This document shows, piece after piece, positions 1-12,700 of a stretch of 64,000 nt of DNA. Under the pieces are notes generated by a model. That model worked only from the letters and a program-made list of their open reading frames with translations. It was not told the origin of the DNA and ran no database searches. Within the stretch, counting starts at the first letter, position 1, and the number at the start of each line of letters is the position of its first letter. The translations under genes and the position numbers were made by a program. Source of the DNA: Auanema rhodensis (Eukaryota > Nematoda > Chromadorea > Rhabditida > Rhabditidae); contig OZ059898.1 in assembly GCA_964057225.1 (NCBI GenBank), positions 15,353,267 to 15,417,266 on the forward strand, written 5' to 3'.

Positions 1-485
1 TTCTTCTTCAAAAGAAAATATGATTTGAAATGTAGGTTAAACTCAATAATTTCTGTCTGTAAACACAGTTTCACAATACTCTGTATTAATCTGAAAGCTA
101 TTGAACAAGATGAAAGTCTATTCAAGCCGAGATCTATACCCAAGGGTTCATTGGCTGAAGAAAAACTATTTTTTTCAAATTTAAATGATTATAATTAACG
201 TTTTGAGATTTTAAATTATTTTCAGAAGATGATAATCAAAAGATATATATAGTATGTATTTTTATTAATTAGTTTATTTGGAACTTAACTATACATTCTG
301 CGTATTAAGTTTTTATTTTTAAAACTTATAAAAATAATTCTGATTTGATTGTATTCAATCAAATATATTTATATATATTCTTTAAAATAATAATAAGATA
401 TGTACTGTACTTTTTGTATATTTTACAATTCTTTTTGTGAATAAATATTAATTTTCTTATATATGTATACTTTCTTTCTCTTTAT

Positions 486-575
<90 letters not shown>

Positions 576-835
576 TAATTCCAATGACGCATACAGACCT
601 GGTAAGCGAACCATGTATAGCATTGAATTGGTCACAGCCAACCGCTAAATAGTTAAGACGTCACCTAAAGCGAAAAGTCATCTACACGTGAAATTACGTG
701 AAATTGGAGTAATTTTCTAACCAAACCTTGGTATAAGCGGCTGACTCTTCATATCAAAACTCAAGGTTTTCATGCATAAATTGCTATAATTTAATTAATT
801 TTTGATATTGGTTAAAGATTTCGATAGGCTTTGTT
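1..835. other. left-edge intergenic stretch
   Basis: AT-rich sequence with no exon I can support. It holds a long uninterrupted CT microsatellite (488-571) whose translations are only Ser-Leu or Arg-Glu strings. Around 685-705 there are CACGTG and TACGTGA motifs, about 140 bp upstream of the proposed start of the next gene, which may be promoter elements. Confidence 0.5.
488..571 (+). repeat. (CT)n microsatellite, 84 bp
   Basis: Uninterrupted CT dinucleotide run. Open frames through it encode only SLSLSL or, on the other strand, RERERE strings and are not genes. Confidence 0.98.
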
Positions 836-953
836 ATGGAAACTATTGAGAATTGTCAACGTGTTAAGAAATTAATAACTAAATCAGATAGAAAACGACG
901 TCATAGCAAGGTTATTCCTTTTCTTCCTTTTTCTGATACTCACACATGTACAT

Positions 954-994
<41 letters not shown>

Positions 995-2216
995 CTTTCT
1001 TTCTCTCTTTTTGTAGTTTTCACCTGTAAATCTCACAAAGTTTTGGAAAATTTTCATGTTCTCACCCACCTTCGCTAAGATCATTCAATTCAAATTATAG
1101 ATTATTCTTCTTGATGCTGATGAATGTTCATTAAAACATCGAAAAGATGATGTTAATTCACCCAACATAACTAACTTGTCCATGTTATTCCTAACTGAGG
1201 TTGTTTTATCAAATAATCTTCATAAATCTTCAATATCTCAGGTTGCAAGGCATTTAAGCTTGAGTGATATGTACAATTTCTGGGCTTCATTCAAGCTTGC
1301 TAACAGAGTTCGTTTTACTGGAAGTAATATCTGCACAGATCTCTTATCAAAATAAATTTAAGGCAGTTGATCATTACTGGATTTCACAGCGTACTCTCTC
1401 ATTATCTCCAACAACTTTACAAACCTTTTTTCCGAATTGCACTGAGTTACGTGACAATTCATTTCATTGGTTCAAAGCAATTGATCAGGTAATTCGGATG
1501 AATTGAAAGATGAATGAACGGATGACTGAAGGGAGGGAGGGAGGGAGGGAGGGAGGAAGGGAGGGATAGATGAATGGATGGATGGATGATGAGTACAACG
1601 TACTTCCGTGTATTTTCAAATTTAGATATTAGAACTGATTAGCTATATACCAGTTAATAAGATTCGTTTTTTGGATTTTGAAGGATGTTGTTCAATGGAT
1701 TGGACATTATTTACTGATTGTTTAGAAGTATTTTTAATTATATATTATATTAATATTTATATTTTATTTAAGGAAATCAATATAAATACAGAAAAATTAT
1801 TTCAAATGGTTGAAAAAATTAATTTTAAAAATTGTATTATTTCTAGTGATGATCTTATATTAATGGCTGAGGTATATCAAAATTAAATATTAAAGTTTCT
1901 ACTATAAACTTTATTTTTAAACTTGTACCCAAGTACGTTCTCATTTAAATTCATTTCATTTTCAGGTTGTTCCAAATCTTCGAGCAATTACTATATCAGA
2001 AAGTTTATTTCATATATATTCTGACGAAGAGTGAGAAGGCGTTTGATTTAATATTCAAATAATTTTATAATTTCAAGGAAAAATATCAAATCTATTGATA
2101 TTGAAAATGGCATCAGATTACAAAAAGCCAGAATATTAACAACATCACGCAAGAAAACATTAGATTTTCTTGCTACAACATTTAAAAAATTGGAAACTGT
2201 AACACTTCTTGAATAA
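836..2216 (+). CDS. F-box/leucine-rich-repeat-like protein, 7 exons
   Basis: I join exons 836-910, 1101-1307, 1339-1488, 1626-1727, 1773-1871, 1966-2030 and 2078-2216; all splice sites are GT-AG and phases close, giving about 278 aa. Residues near 60-95 look like an F-box helix pair (SISQVARHLSLSDMY, then SFKLANR) followed by HYWISQRTLSLSP. The rest is a series of LRR-like segments (KIRFLDFEGC, INFKNCIIS, VPNLRAITIS, FKKLETVTLLE) typical of F-box substrate-recognition proteins that bind Skp1 in SCF ubiquitin ligases. Intron 1 carries a CT repeat, intron 2 is only 31 nt, and intron 3 carries a GGGA repeat. Family assignment is by eye; nematodes have hundreds of divergent F-box genes. Exon 1 is the least certain. 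No close homologue recognised. Confidence 0.6.
957..991 (+). repeat. (CT)n microsatellite in intron 1 of F-box-like gene
   Basis: A 35-bp CT run inside the proposed first intron, followed by a degenerate CT-rich stretch to about 1010. Confidence 0.95.
1530..1585 (+). repeat. (GGGA)n and (GATG)n tetranucleotide repeats
   Basis: Repeated GGGA units run into GATG units within intron 3 of the F-box-like gene. This accounts for that intron being the longest after intron 1. Confidence 0.9.
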
Positions 2217-2404
2217 GAATACGGCGCAGATGCAGATGAAGATGAGCGACTCTAGGAATCCGAGATAATGTTTTTCAGATTTAACATGAAAGAATGTTAT
2301 ATTCTAATTATTATTTTTATTTTTATTTACTTACTTACTAATATTATTTTTATTATTTTTATCTTAAATTATGTGTTTTCTCATCTAAACTTGATCATAA
2401 AATG

Positions 2405-2410
2405 AATAAA
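2405..2410 (+). terminator. AATAAA polyadenylation signal of F-box-like gene
   Basis: AATAAA lies about 190 bp after the stop codon at 2214-2216 and is the first canonical hexamer downstream. Confidence 0.45.
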
Positions 2411-3005
2411 GTGTATTTACTTCGATGTATGACAGATGTCATTTTATGAAAATAAATTATAAGTTTAATTGATTCCAATTAAAAATTTAAAATTCAGAAC
2501 ATTATTTCTAATTTTGGAATATTTTCAGTTAATTTTCGAGGAAAGTACTAGTCTGGATTCCAATGTCAAAATACATCTGCGACAGATTTTTTAATTAAAG
2601 TTCTTGGAATATTTGGAAAAAAATTAAAAACAATGAAAACAAAATAATTTTTATAAGCTTATAAGCGAGATCACAATAACGAGTTGTTTAGGTTTTATGA
2701 AGAAGAAAAAGGTTTATAAAGCTGAGTTATTGACCCATAGTTAAAACAAATTTTGATTTAAAGTAAAAAAAAATAATTTAGTTAACTAAAAATTTAAAAA
2801 AAATGAGAAAACATAAAAGAAAAAGATGAAGAAGAGGAAGAACATTGAGAACATACAATGGGCAAGAAATACAATAACATGACAAAAATTTGGAAAAGAA
2901 AATGAAGAATCACAGATGTTTAAATCTACATTTCCTAAAAAAAACAAAAAAAAAACATTTTTTCGTGACGGAAAGCAGAAAATTGAGCCGGTTCATCAGT
3001 CCTAG

Positions 3006-3011
3006 TTTATT
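3006..3011 (-). terminator. AATAAA polyadenylation signal of BTBD8-like gene
   Basis: Reverse-strand AATAAA about 70 bp downstream of the minus-strand stop at 3081-3083. Confidence 0.45.
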
Positions 3012-3080
3012 TTGGTTTTTTAGCTTTAAAACTACTAAAATATCTAAACATAATATCTATAATATCAACTCAGAAGCCTT

Positions 3081-6000
3081 CTATTTTTCTATAGAATTTG
3101 GATTAGCTGAACGAGTTGTACGGACAAGACGAGATGGACCAGACGATGGACGGGTCTTCGCATCTGTAGCTGCGGCTGTTCGTGAAGGAATTCCTGTTCT
3201 TGAGGCTCCGGATGGCAGACCTTTTGATGTTGTTGTTGCTGTTGTTGTGGCTTTTGGAATAGCTGAGCTTCGAGTAGTGCCAGCAGATGATGGTTTAATC
3301 TGTGAATACAGAAGATTTGATTGCATGATGCTGAAACTGAGGATATACCTCTTTGGTTGATGATGGTGAAGCACGTTGGCCTGTTCGCACAGGAAGGCGA
3401 GCCGATTGAGCAAGTGGTGGATCTTTGACCATAGGCTTAACGACTGATTTCGGCTTTTCCGAAGACTATAAGGTTTTTTCAATTAAAATGAGATGTTCAA
3501 AATCCTAACAAACCTTCGAAGGAGATTGTTCAGGTCGAGGTAAACTGAGGAGCTTAGCTTTATCTACAGTCATAATGGTATGAGTTGTTTGTCGTTGAAG
3601 TTGACTATCTTCATTTTCCATTATTTTTTTCCGAGCTGGTGATTTTTTGATTTCAATTGCCTTTTCATGACCACGAGGAGAATTTGTTCTTGATGGCACT
3701 TTTTCTTTTGTTTCCTGAAAAAATCATAAAATTAAACTGAAGTTCTGAACTTGAGCATCTTACATTTGGTGTTACTGATCTTGTTTCCTTCTTTTCAATC
3801 TTTTCAGGTTTTGGAGCAATCACAGCTTCTTCAGGCTTCTTTTCAACTTTTTCAACCTTTTCAGTATTTTCCTTCTTCTCATTTGAGTTCGTTGGAGGCA
3901 CTACTGGAGGATTTGATGCTTTTACTTCTTTACTAGGCGCTTTAGATATTTCTAAAATATTTTGTATTAAAATTATTTTGTTTAGAAGAATCTTACCTTT
4001 AGTACTTGCTTGACTAGATGGTCGAGAAGCAACATGCTTATCTTGTTTCCTACTTCTTCGTGGACTTTCTGCTTCAACTGGCTATAAAGATATTGAGATA
4101 TATGAAGAAACAACATGAAAATAATGAAAACCTGAGGTGGTGGAAGCTCTTTAAGCAAAGGAGCTGGTTCTTCAGCTGGCTTCATCTCAACATCTGTGGA
4201 GACGGATGGAACAGTCTGTTGGATAGTTGATAATGGACGTCCTCTGGAATGACTTACAAGTTATTCAATGAGATAATAGAAAAAGCAACAACTAACCTAT
4301 CGATAGATCTTGATCGATTTCCATTATTTTGAGTAAATTGAACACCTACAGAAGCCGAACGCTTATAACTTCGATTATAGCTTGATAATCGAGGTGGTGG
4401 CGCTTTAGGTTGTCGTAATTCCACAAACAGCCCAGCTAAACATACTCAGTATGAAGATATGTGAAAGAACAATGAAGATATTACTCTCTTGGATACGAAG
4501 CTGCTCTTCTTCAGTAAGAAGATTCCAAGCTTCGGCTTTTACTACAGAAGCAGCATAATGAAGAAGGTGCTTATCCACAATTTCATATAATCGTCGTATT
4601 AATGACACAAATCTCTGAAATAATATAAGTTTAAAACTTGAAAAATAGAAATTTCAAAATGTTTTTTTTATATTTTTGAAAGAAAAAAATGTTTTTAACC
4701 AAGTTAAAAGCTTAATTTATGCTAATTATACTTGTTGAAGTTGAAACAATTTCATTTTCGTTGTGTTTCCTCGTTCAACTTCAATTTCATTCCATTTTTT
4801 TCTTTTTAAAACAAAAAAAAAGTTGAAAGAAATTGAATTTTCTTACGTTGTTCGTTGAAGAAATGCTGATACTTACTTGACAATATTCATCTATTGGCAG
4901 GCTCATACCCCGTTTTGGTGATGGTGGAACATTGGATATATCAACTAATAGCTCATTTAAACCCTATAACATCAAAGTATTAACTATATGAATATAGTAT
5001 TAGATCAAATGAAAATAATTTTGAAATGCTTACACGGAATGTCTTAATGGCTACATCAGCTGATAATGAGTGAACAAGACTTGGCAATAAATCTTCCATA
5101 ATTCCTAAGTTTAATGCTAATCCCTGAAAATAATATTGAACTAGTAATATTCTCAAGTTTTAATTTCAAGTTTTTCAAGTTTGAACTTGAATGATAGGTT
5201 GGTATTGAACGTACTTTGCCTTGCTGTTGGAATGATTTACTTGTGACAACTAGATGAAATGAATGAACGAGAAATTGCATGGCAACATCTAATACATCAT
5301 CAACCATGGATAAAGCATTAACTGAGCCTTCTGCTTTTGATCTTGGTAATGATATCTAAACATAGTTTTAATTAAAACTTTAAAACTTGAGCATTTTACC
5401 TGTAATCGTTCACATCCTAATATAGTATCAATTACAGTTTCATCATCCATATGCTGTATTACGGCTTCATAACATTCCTTCTGCCATCGTTCATTCAAAT
5501 GAAGAAATACACGACCTTTCCATATTCGGGCAAAATGCTTTGCTTGCCATGCTAATGCCTACAAACAAAGTTTGTCTTCTTGATCTTTTTCATAAAACTT
5601 TATGATATATGTAGTTAGATATACGTATGTATCTACATCTATGTAACTTACTTCATCATAAAGTGAACGAAGCGAACGAATTGCTGACATCTGAGGTAAA
5701 GCATCAAACACAGCAGATACACATCCAGCACATGGCTGAAATTAATAGAAAAATAGAAAAAATAAATAATATTAATGATTATAAGATATGAAATAGAATG
5801 AAGAGAATTGAAGTATATGCATACCCTATGAAACCAGTGACATCGTGTAGCTTTCAGATGTAATATGACAACATCAGTTAGATCTTTAAGGTTAAGATGA
5901 GCAGCTAAAGCTATAATTTCCCAGATATCTATCTGAAATATAAATTATAAGAGAATATATCCATTAATCTACAATATGTATATAGAGGTTCAATGGATTA

Positions 6001-8819
6001 TAAGATTCACTGGGTCCGATCCGGACATCTAATATCGGGATCATACAGTATACTCCATCACATATTTTTACGAATATGAGCGTTTTCAATCAGAATTTTT
6101 CGTTATCAGAAGCTTTTTTTGTGAAAAAATACTAATATTGGTTGAGATTACAAACAAAGAATACAAGCAACAAGATCACATACTTTCAAATATTTTTGAA
6201 AGTATCGGAGTAGCTTTTGATGAAATTTGAGAATATTTGAGATGATAAAGAAGATGAAAAAACTCACGTCATCTGGTATACCAGTAAGGCCACCGTATAG
6301 AAAACTCAGTAGAAAATGAACAGAATTTCGTGAAAATCTTCAAAATCATTAACATTAGATATTCTTGATATGATTGAAATCATTTAACTAACCCTTTCAA
6401 CTCAATTCGTTTAGATTTCGTCAATTGTTGTCGGAAAAATGGACAAGTTGCTGATAAGATACATCTGAATTCAAAAAATAACATCAGAATTGAAAATAAG
6501 AGAAACTTATGAGCATGAAGATCACCATTTTCAGTTCGAATAATGACATCTGTATCCTCGTTATTCAGATACATCTGAAGTAATTCAGATGCCAATTTGC
6601 TTGCTGGAGCACGATCACATGGTGGAACAGTAGGATCTGCAACATGTTTGGTTAATAAGCTTCTGAATCTTAAAATCTTACTGTCATTTGGGGTCATATC
6701 AATGCTTGTAAGTGATGTCAATGATGTCATTGATAGTCGTTTTGACATTATAACTCTACCAGCTCCACTTCGTAAAGTATCAGATGATAAGGTACGATCG
6801 AGATTTGACAGCATCTGACCATCATCTGACAAGCCAATGAACATAGGAAAAATCTGTTTAGGACCTATAATAATTTGAAAAAAAAGATAAATAATGATAA
6901 GAAAAATCTATTTTACCTCCACTACTTCGTTTACGTTGCAAATATTCTTTCATTGGATCATTTGATGGGCCACTATTATCCAAACGAATAAATTTACTCA
7001 TAGCAACTGAAAAATTAGAAATAAAATTTTGAATTAAAAATTGATTGAATGTTAAAAGAAATGAGTGAGAAAACATAATCTCTAGATGATGTATCTTCTC
7101 AATTTCATTCACAAATGATAATCGTTTGAGAAGATGAGGATGAATATTGAGTAACTGACCTTCTTGACGATGTGGTGTTGTCTGCTGTTTTCGTTCTTGG
7201 TGAGCAGCTAAGTCTTCATCTTCTTCTGAGATATCTGCTACTTCACTTCTGACAGAATAGTTTGAATAGTTCATTGGAGAACTTGTAGCTAGATCACGGA
7301 ATGATGTCATCATCGGTACAGATGTAGACATTGTTGGAACAGATGATGTCAGCTGAGTAGCTGATTGATTCATAATACCGAAAAGTTGTGAATTTCCGGA
7401 AGTTAATGATGACGTCATTGCTTGCGATGACGAAGAACTCGAGCTCATCTGACGACGTTGATAGACTGGAGCTGCGAACTGAAACACAATTGTGATAGAC
7501 GAGTAATAGAAAGACAAAGAATAAACTATAAGTTAAGAAAAGCTTACACCGGACGACTGTGGATAGTAGCCGAGGGGCGGGCGTCCGGTGGTTGGAGTTT
7601 CTTCTTCCAATGACCTGAAGAAATAAGTTGTTTCATTTTGTCTGTAAGCAAGACATACCTCTCATCCACCCCTCCTTGGTGAAAATCCAACTCTGTGGAT
7701 TCTTCCATGTTGTAGGATAGATTAGATGACTGAGACGGAGGTCCTAAAATTGAAAATATCTTTAAATCAATGGAGTTAATATATTTCCAAAATAAATCCA
7801 AAAAAAAAAAATCCAAAATTCAAAACAAAATGTGAACAAAAGCCCATTGAAAGGTGTAGCAAAATCATAAATCCAAGTACTATGATAAGGATTTAAGGTG
7901 AAATGAAGGGGGATTTAGCTGTGTCAAGTGTGGTTTTAGTGCTTATAAAGCATTTGTTGTTGTTGTTGTTGTTGTTATTTATGTTTTTTCTTTGAAAATA
8001 CGAAATAAATAAATGAATATGATGGTGTGGGTAGCAGAGGTGTTCTTCAAGCTTATAACCTACCCTTCCGTATATTACAACTAGCTTTAGCTTTTTTCTG
8101 CTTTTGGAGAACTTGACGACAACATTCACAAACTAAACTTCGTTTGGAATCTTTGAATAAGAAGAAAAAAGAAGTTTAAACGATGAATTAGCTATATAAT
8201 TTCATTAATTTCAATAAAGTTTAGAAAAAAATCAATTGCAGAGTAAGTTTTATATTAATAAATTTGATATTTTTGCTTATTTTTGTACAAAATTTGAAAA
8301 TAAACGAAACATACGTCTGTCATCCATTTCATCCTGCTCTGACGGAAATTGGGCGATTTCATCTTCAGTATACACTGAATGAATGAAGAATTCAAGCCCA
8401 GCTGAATCAATATCGCCGATGGCTACCTGGAAATTAAATTTTTATAGAAAAATAGAAAAAAACAGTTGAAAGTAGATGGATGAATGAATGGGAATTGGAT
8501 AAACATCCACACCTCACGGAGTTTGCCCTCTTGTCTAGGGCCCATAGCAGCCACTGTGGCTTCTACATGCCGCTGGTAGAAGCCTGGAGCGCGTGCTCGT
8601 AGAATGCATTCGTGAGCTGGAAGCTTTTTGCCATCTGCAGCTACAAGCAGTAAATCGGCTGACTCCAGATTACCAACCTTTAAGGTATGGATATATTGAA
8701 GATTCATGAAAGTTGAAACATACAAGTGAACTCATTTGCTTTCGAATTTTTTCTGCTATTCGACGTTGAAGCTGTTCACGAACAGTATGATACTGTTCCC
8801 AAGTGACGGCTGATCGCAT
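3081..8819 (-). CDS. BTBD8: BTBD8-like protein with two BTB/POZ regions and a basic Ser/Pro-rich tail, about 27 exons
   Basis: Start codon at 8819 follows a TTTCAG acceptor (8847-8853) by 27 bases; upstream in-frame stops exclude an earlier start. The product is roughly 1,150 aa. In order: an N-terminal helix ([14 protein letters not shown]), BTB1 around [22 protein letters not shown], a Cys-containing segment ([13 protein letters not shown]), a Ser-rich low-complexity linker (7478-7075), BTB2 ([20 protein letters not shown], then [16 protein letters not shown]), a BACK-like helical region ([33 protein letters not shown]) and a Lys/Pro/Ser-rich tail. Two BTB domains plus WxLLTxEEQxxIQ match vertebrate BTBD8, whose long form (APache) acts with clathrin/AP2 in synaptic vesicle recycling; that role is transferred, not seen. 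The junctions near 7007-7075 and 4776-4868 do not close cleanly and may be unspliced or use other sites. One 330-bp intron at 5937-6267. Confidence 0.85.
7951..7976 (+). repeat. (GTT)n trinucleotide repeat in BTBD8-like intron
   Basis: About eight GTT units inside an intron of the minus-strand BTBD8-like gene (between exons at 8064-8150 and 7660-7745). Confidence 0.9.
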
Positions 8820-8846
8820 CAGAAGCAATTATATTCAACATCTCAT

Positions 8847-8853
8847 CTGAAAT
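8847..8853 (-). promoter_or_regulatory. 5' splice acceptor (likely trans-splice site) of BTBD8-like gene
   Basis: Reverse strand reads ATTTCAG, the nematode acceptor consensus, 27 bases ahead of the start codon. No coding exon is visible upstream, so it is either a spliced-leader addition site or the end of a 5'UTR intron. Confidence 0.5.
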
Positions 8854-9186
8854 AGAATGATGAATGAACTATTTTGCAGAATATAAGGTTTTATTGTGGA
8901 GATGAGAGAAAAAGCTGAATGTGGTGAATGCGGCAAAAGCAATGAAAATGCTTGTGAAACGTTGGAATAGGTTGAAAAGGCTAAAAATGTGCCGAGAATT
9001 CTGAAACTTGTGTGAAAGCTAGCCGATAATAGGATATGAAGAAGATGAATGTGAACTAACAATGAATGAACGACGGTGAATTTCAAGAAATTCGTCATAT
9101 TCACATAATACAATGTAAAACAAATATTTTTTATTTTATGAATGCAATATGATCAGAATTCAGAGAGTTCACTTAGAATATGAAGA

Positions 9187-9236
<50 letters not shown>
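9187..9236 (+). repeat. (GA)n microsatellite, 50 bp
   Basis: GA run with one AAA interruption. Confidence 0.98.
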
Positions 9237-9238
<2 letters not shown>

Positions 9239-9270
9239 GGGATGAAGCATTGCATCTGTGAGATACAACA

Positions 9271-9304
9271 TCATCATCTACATCATCATCTACATCATCA
9301 TCTA
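9271..9304 (+). repeat. tandem repeat of ATCATCTACATC
   Basis: About three copies of a 12-bp CATCATCATCTA unit, head to tail. Confidence 0.85.
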
Positions 9305-9711
9305 GTATAAGACAAGAAAGAATAAAGGAAAAGACAAATACTGAAGATAGAAGCTATGTGAAAAGCTTAAATGGCTTGTGTTCGTTAAGTACGAAATCGA
9401 ATGTTTCTGACGCAAATTAAGAAAAAGCCTCGCATACATGTATATATCTCTAGCATTTGAGCTCATAGGATATCTTCATTTCTAGTATTTTCTCATGATT
9501 CTTTCAGCCAATGATGATTTGAATTTCAGATGTATTAACTATATAGAAAAGATTTAACTATACAAATTATATACTAATTTATTGAAAATGAAGAAGAAAA
9601 AAACGTGAAAGTGGAATATTTTTTTGGGGAAAATGACATATGGGTGGGTATAGACATACATACATACATATATGTTTGAAAAAAAATAGAAAATGAGGAA
9701 AAGACAGAATT

Positions 9712-9746
<35 letters not shown>

Positions 9747-12700
9747 GGGGGGGATGGAAGACTAAACGAGAAACAAAATTGGTCAAAAGCCGTAAAGAGA
9801 CTTGGGTCAACAGCCGAGAAAATGGCAATATCTACAAGAAGAATTGCTTAAAGATGACATGAGGAAGAGGATTCTGTGGAAAGGAAAACGGAAAAGAGAA
9901 ACAATAGATAGAGGATAACGTTTTTGATAGAAAAATATCAAAAACACTGAAAAACAAGCAGATTTTCAGATAACTCTTGTGGGAATTGGAAGAGAAAAAA
10001 TAGAGAAATAAGGAAAAGTTGACGATGGGAATGTGACAACAACTAGCCATAGAATGATAGCTCGTAGTTAGTTCTGAACGTCTGAAGTGTGTAGAACGAG
10101 TAGTTCAATTCTTCGGAATTATTAGAGAATAGATAGATCGAATGTGACATCTCTCACTCCCTCTCTTCCGCTCTCTCTCTCTCTTTCACTCTCTCTCTCT
10201 CTATGTTTTGTCTTGTTGGTCGTTCATTTCCATGGAGACTCATGGATGAACCATGATATGCAATGAGTAGAGAATAGATAATGGAGCTAATTATTGGAAA
10301 TATTTTGTGATTGATAGTTAGCTATGTGTTGTTATAGTTAATATAAATATATTCATAATATTATAGATATAAAGATTCTTATACATTGGAGTAGAAGAAT
10401 ACAGAAAATATGATAAATGATGACGTCAGAATAAGGTATGAAAGGAAGAGATAGAGGATGTAAGAGAGAAAGAGAGACAGAGAGAGAAACAAAGAGAGAG
10501 AGAGAGAGAGACAAAGAGCAGGACATTACTAACTATACAACAAAATATTTTATAAAATAAGAGAAATAAGACAATATCTATGAAACTATAAAGGCAAGTT
10601 TTGTGTTGTTTTGCTCGACAAGCATAAACAACCTATACCAAATGGAGAGAAAGTGTTGTTGATGATATTAACCTTCTGTTGAAAAATAAAAAAAAATGAA
10701 AATGAAGATCAAATAATCTAAAAATAGAAGAAATAAACATCAAAATGATGTGTAAACATGTGAAAATGTTTTGAAAATTGAAGTTTAGAACTGAAAAAAA
10801 TCTCAGCGAATACAAATCAATGGCAATTTGAATGAGCTACATGATGGAGAGGAGTAGAAGCATGGGAATAATGCTTAATGAGGCGGAAAAAAACAGAAAC
10901 TTTTTGTTTTTTCTTAACTTTCTTCTATTAGCTTTTAACTTTCAACATGCTTCATACAAAATTTGTTCAAAAATCCGAATAAAATGGATGTTCAAGTAGT
11001 GAATATAACGTAGAGAAATAGAGAGGGAGGGGCGGCTAATCGATAAACTGCCAGCCAGACGAAGCCTTCTGGTTGCTGTTGGACCATGAAGATGGAGCAG
11101 AAACGAAACAACAGAGAATACAGAGCTTGAAAAAAATCTTTCCTAAATTATCCGTCTTAAGTCTCTGTGGTGAACTGAAATGAATTTTTGACGCGGCCAA
11201 AATGCTGACATGAAGCCGCTTGAGAACTTTAGTTCGGAGTTGCCCTCTTAGTCTCTAGTCGAACTTTTTTCTTTTTACATCTTCTCAAGCTGTTCTCTTA
11301 GAAATATTTTAAATATTGATAAGAAGAATACTGAGAGTTATGTTATTTTTAACAAAAAAAAATGTTGAAAAAAGATTTTCTTGAAAGAATGAATTAAGTT
11401 TGATAAATGCTTCTGAGACGAAGGACAGTAAAAGTACGAGAACAAAAAGTTTTTAAAGAAGTTTAATAACTAAAACTTGAATAAACATAAGCAAGCTTAT
11501 ATATAATAGATTATTCAAGTTAATTATAAGAATTCAACGGGTTAACACCAAAGATTCTTATTTCTTGTTTCGTTTGCCAACAAAAAAAACGAGAGAGAGA
11601 GACCAAGTTTATTCATAAAAGAAAAATATCAAATTACAAAGTGAGGTGAAAAGCAAAGTAATGTTTGCTAGGGGGGAGGGGAATTCGATTATGCAAATTT
11701 GATAGAACTTACCCATTTTGAAGACTTCTTCCGTTATTTTTATTCTTTTTTTTTGTTTGAAAAATTATAAAAAAATGAAGAAAAAGCTGAGAATGTTAGA
11801 GCTGGTAGTAGAGATGAAAACCTTTTTTGGGCTCAGAAATGACAACAGTCAATGACTATCGTTTGTCTTAGTGTCGACTGAGTTGTCGCTCTCAGTCTGT
11901 GATCAAAGCTGTTGGGGTGTGTAAGACAGCTCTCTTGCATGCATTGGAAAATAGCTGAAAATGCTTTGGAATAGCAATGAATGGAAGAAAAATAGGATAA
12001 GATCAAGCTTTAACAGTCATCCTTCTTTCTTTTTTTTATTCAAAGGTCTTTTAACGAATTCAAAGAAGACAGTTTTAGTGTGGTGAAGTATTCAAGTTGG
12101 TCAAGTTGAAAAGCAGACGACAAACGATTATGATGATGATGAGAGGAAGAAGAAGAAGAAGATGATGATGAAGATGATGATGAGGGTAAGTATGATGCTA
12201 AGGAAGAAAATAGAAATACTTGTCTTTTAAATTTTAAATTTTGGTTATACTATAGACATGATTTGAGAAAAATTGACGAACATATTGAAAACTTATAAAG
12301 AAATTATTTTTTTTAATTGATGAAGCAAAAATCAAAATAAAAAAAGTTGAAATTCAAAATGAAAAACAGAAGAACGATTGGAAAACTTGAATAAGAAATT
12401 GAAAATTACTAAAGAGAAGAATTCTTTTCTCTGAAAAATAATAGAAATAGAAGTTGAATTGAAGGAAACGGTGTCGATGAGTTGAGTGGAAAGGTGAGAA
12501 AGAAGAAATTGATGTGAGAAGTTGAAGGAATTCTGAAGTTTATTAGTTCGACAACTTCAAACAGTCTTATGGTTAGTAGGATAACATCCATTGAAAGTTA
12601 GTTAATACGAATAAATTATATAAAATGAATATATAAGAAGAAAAGAAAGAAGAAAGAAAGAAAAGAAAATTATATGTTAGGTATTGCAATGTATGATCTT

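Larger units (their letters stand above)
2217..3080. other. convergent 3' intergenic region
   Basis: AT-rich spacer between two genes that converge. It contains AATAAA for the plus-strand gene and, for the minus-strand gene, TTTATT (reverse of AATAAA) at 3006-3011, about 70 bp beyond its stop. The open frame entering from 2890 is not supported by any motif and runs antisense into the BTBD8-like last exon. Confidence 0.6.

Noticed and set aside
423-648. Overlapping open frames on both strands through the CT tract
   Set aside because: They encode only SLSLSL or RERERE strings from a dinucleotide repeat, which cannot contain a stop codon in these frames.
2890-3360. 156-codon plus-strand open frame
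   Set aside because: Antisense to the last exons of the BTBD8-like gene, whose frame, splice phases and homology fit the minus strand.
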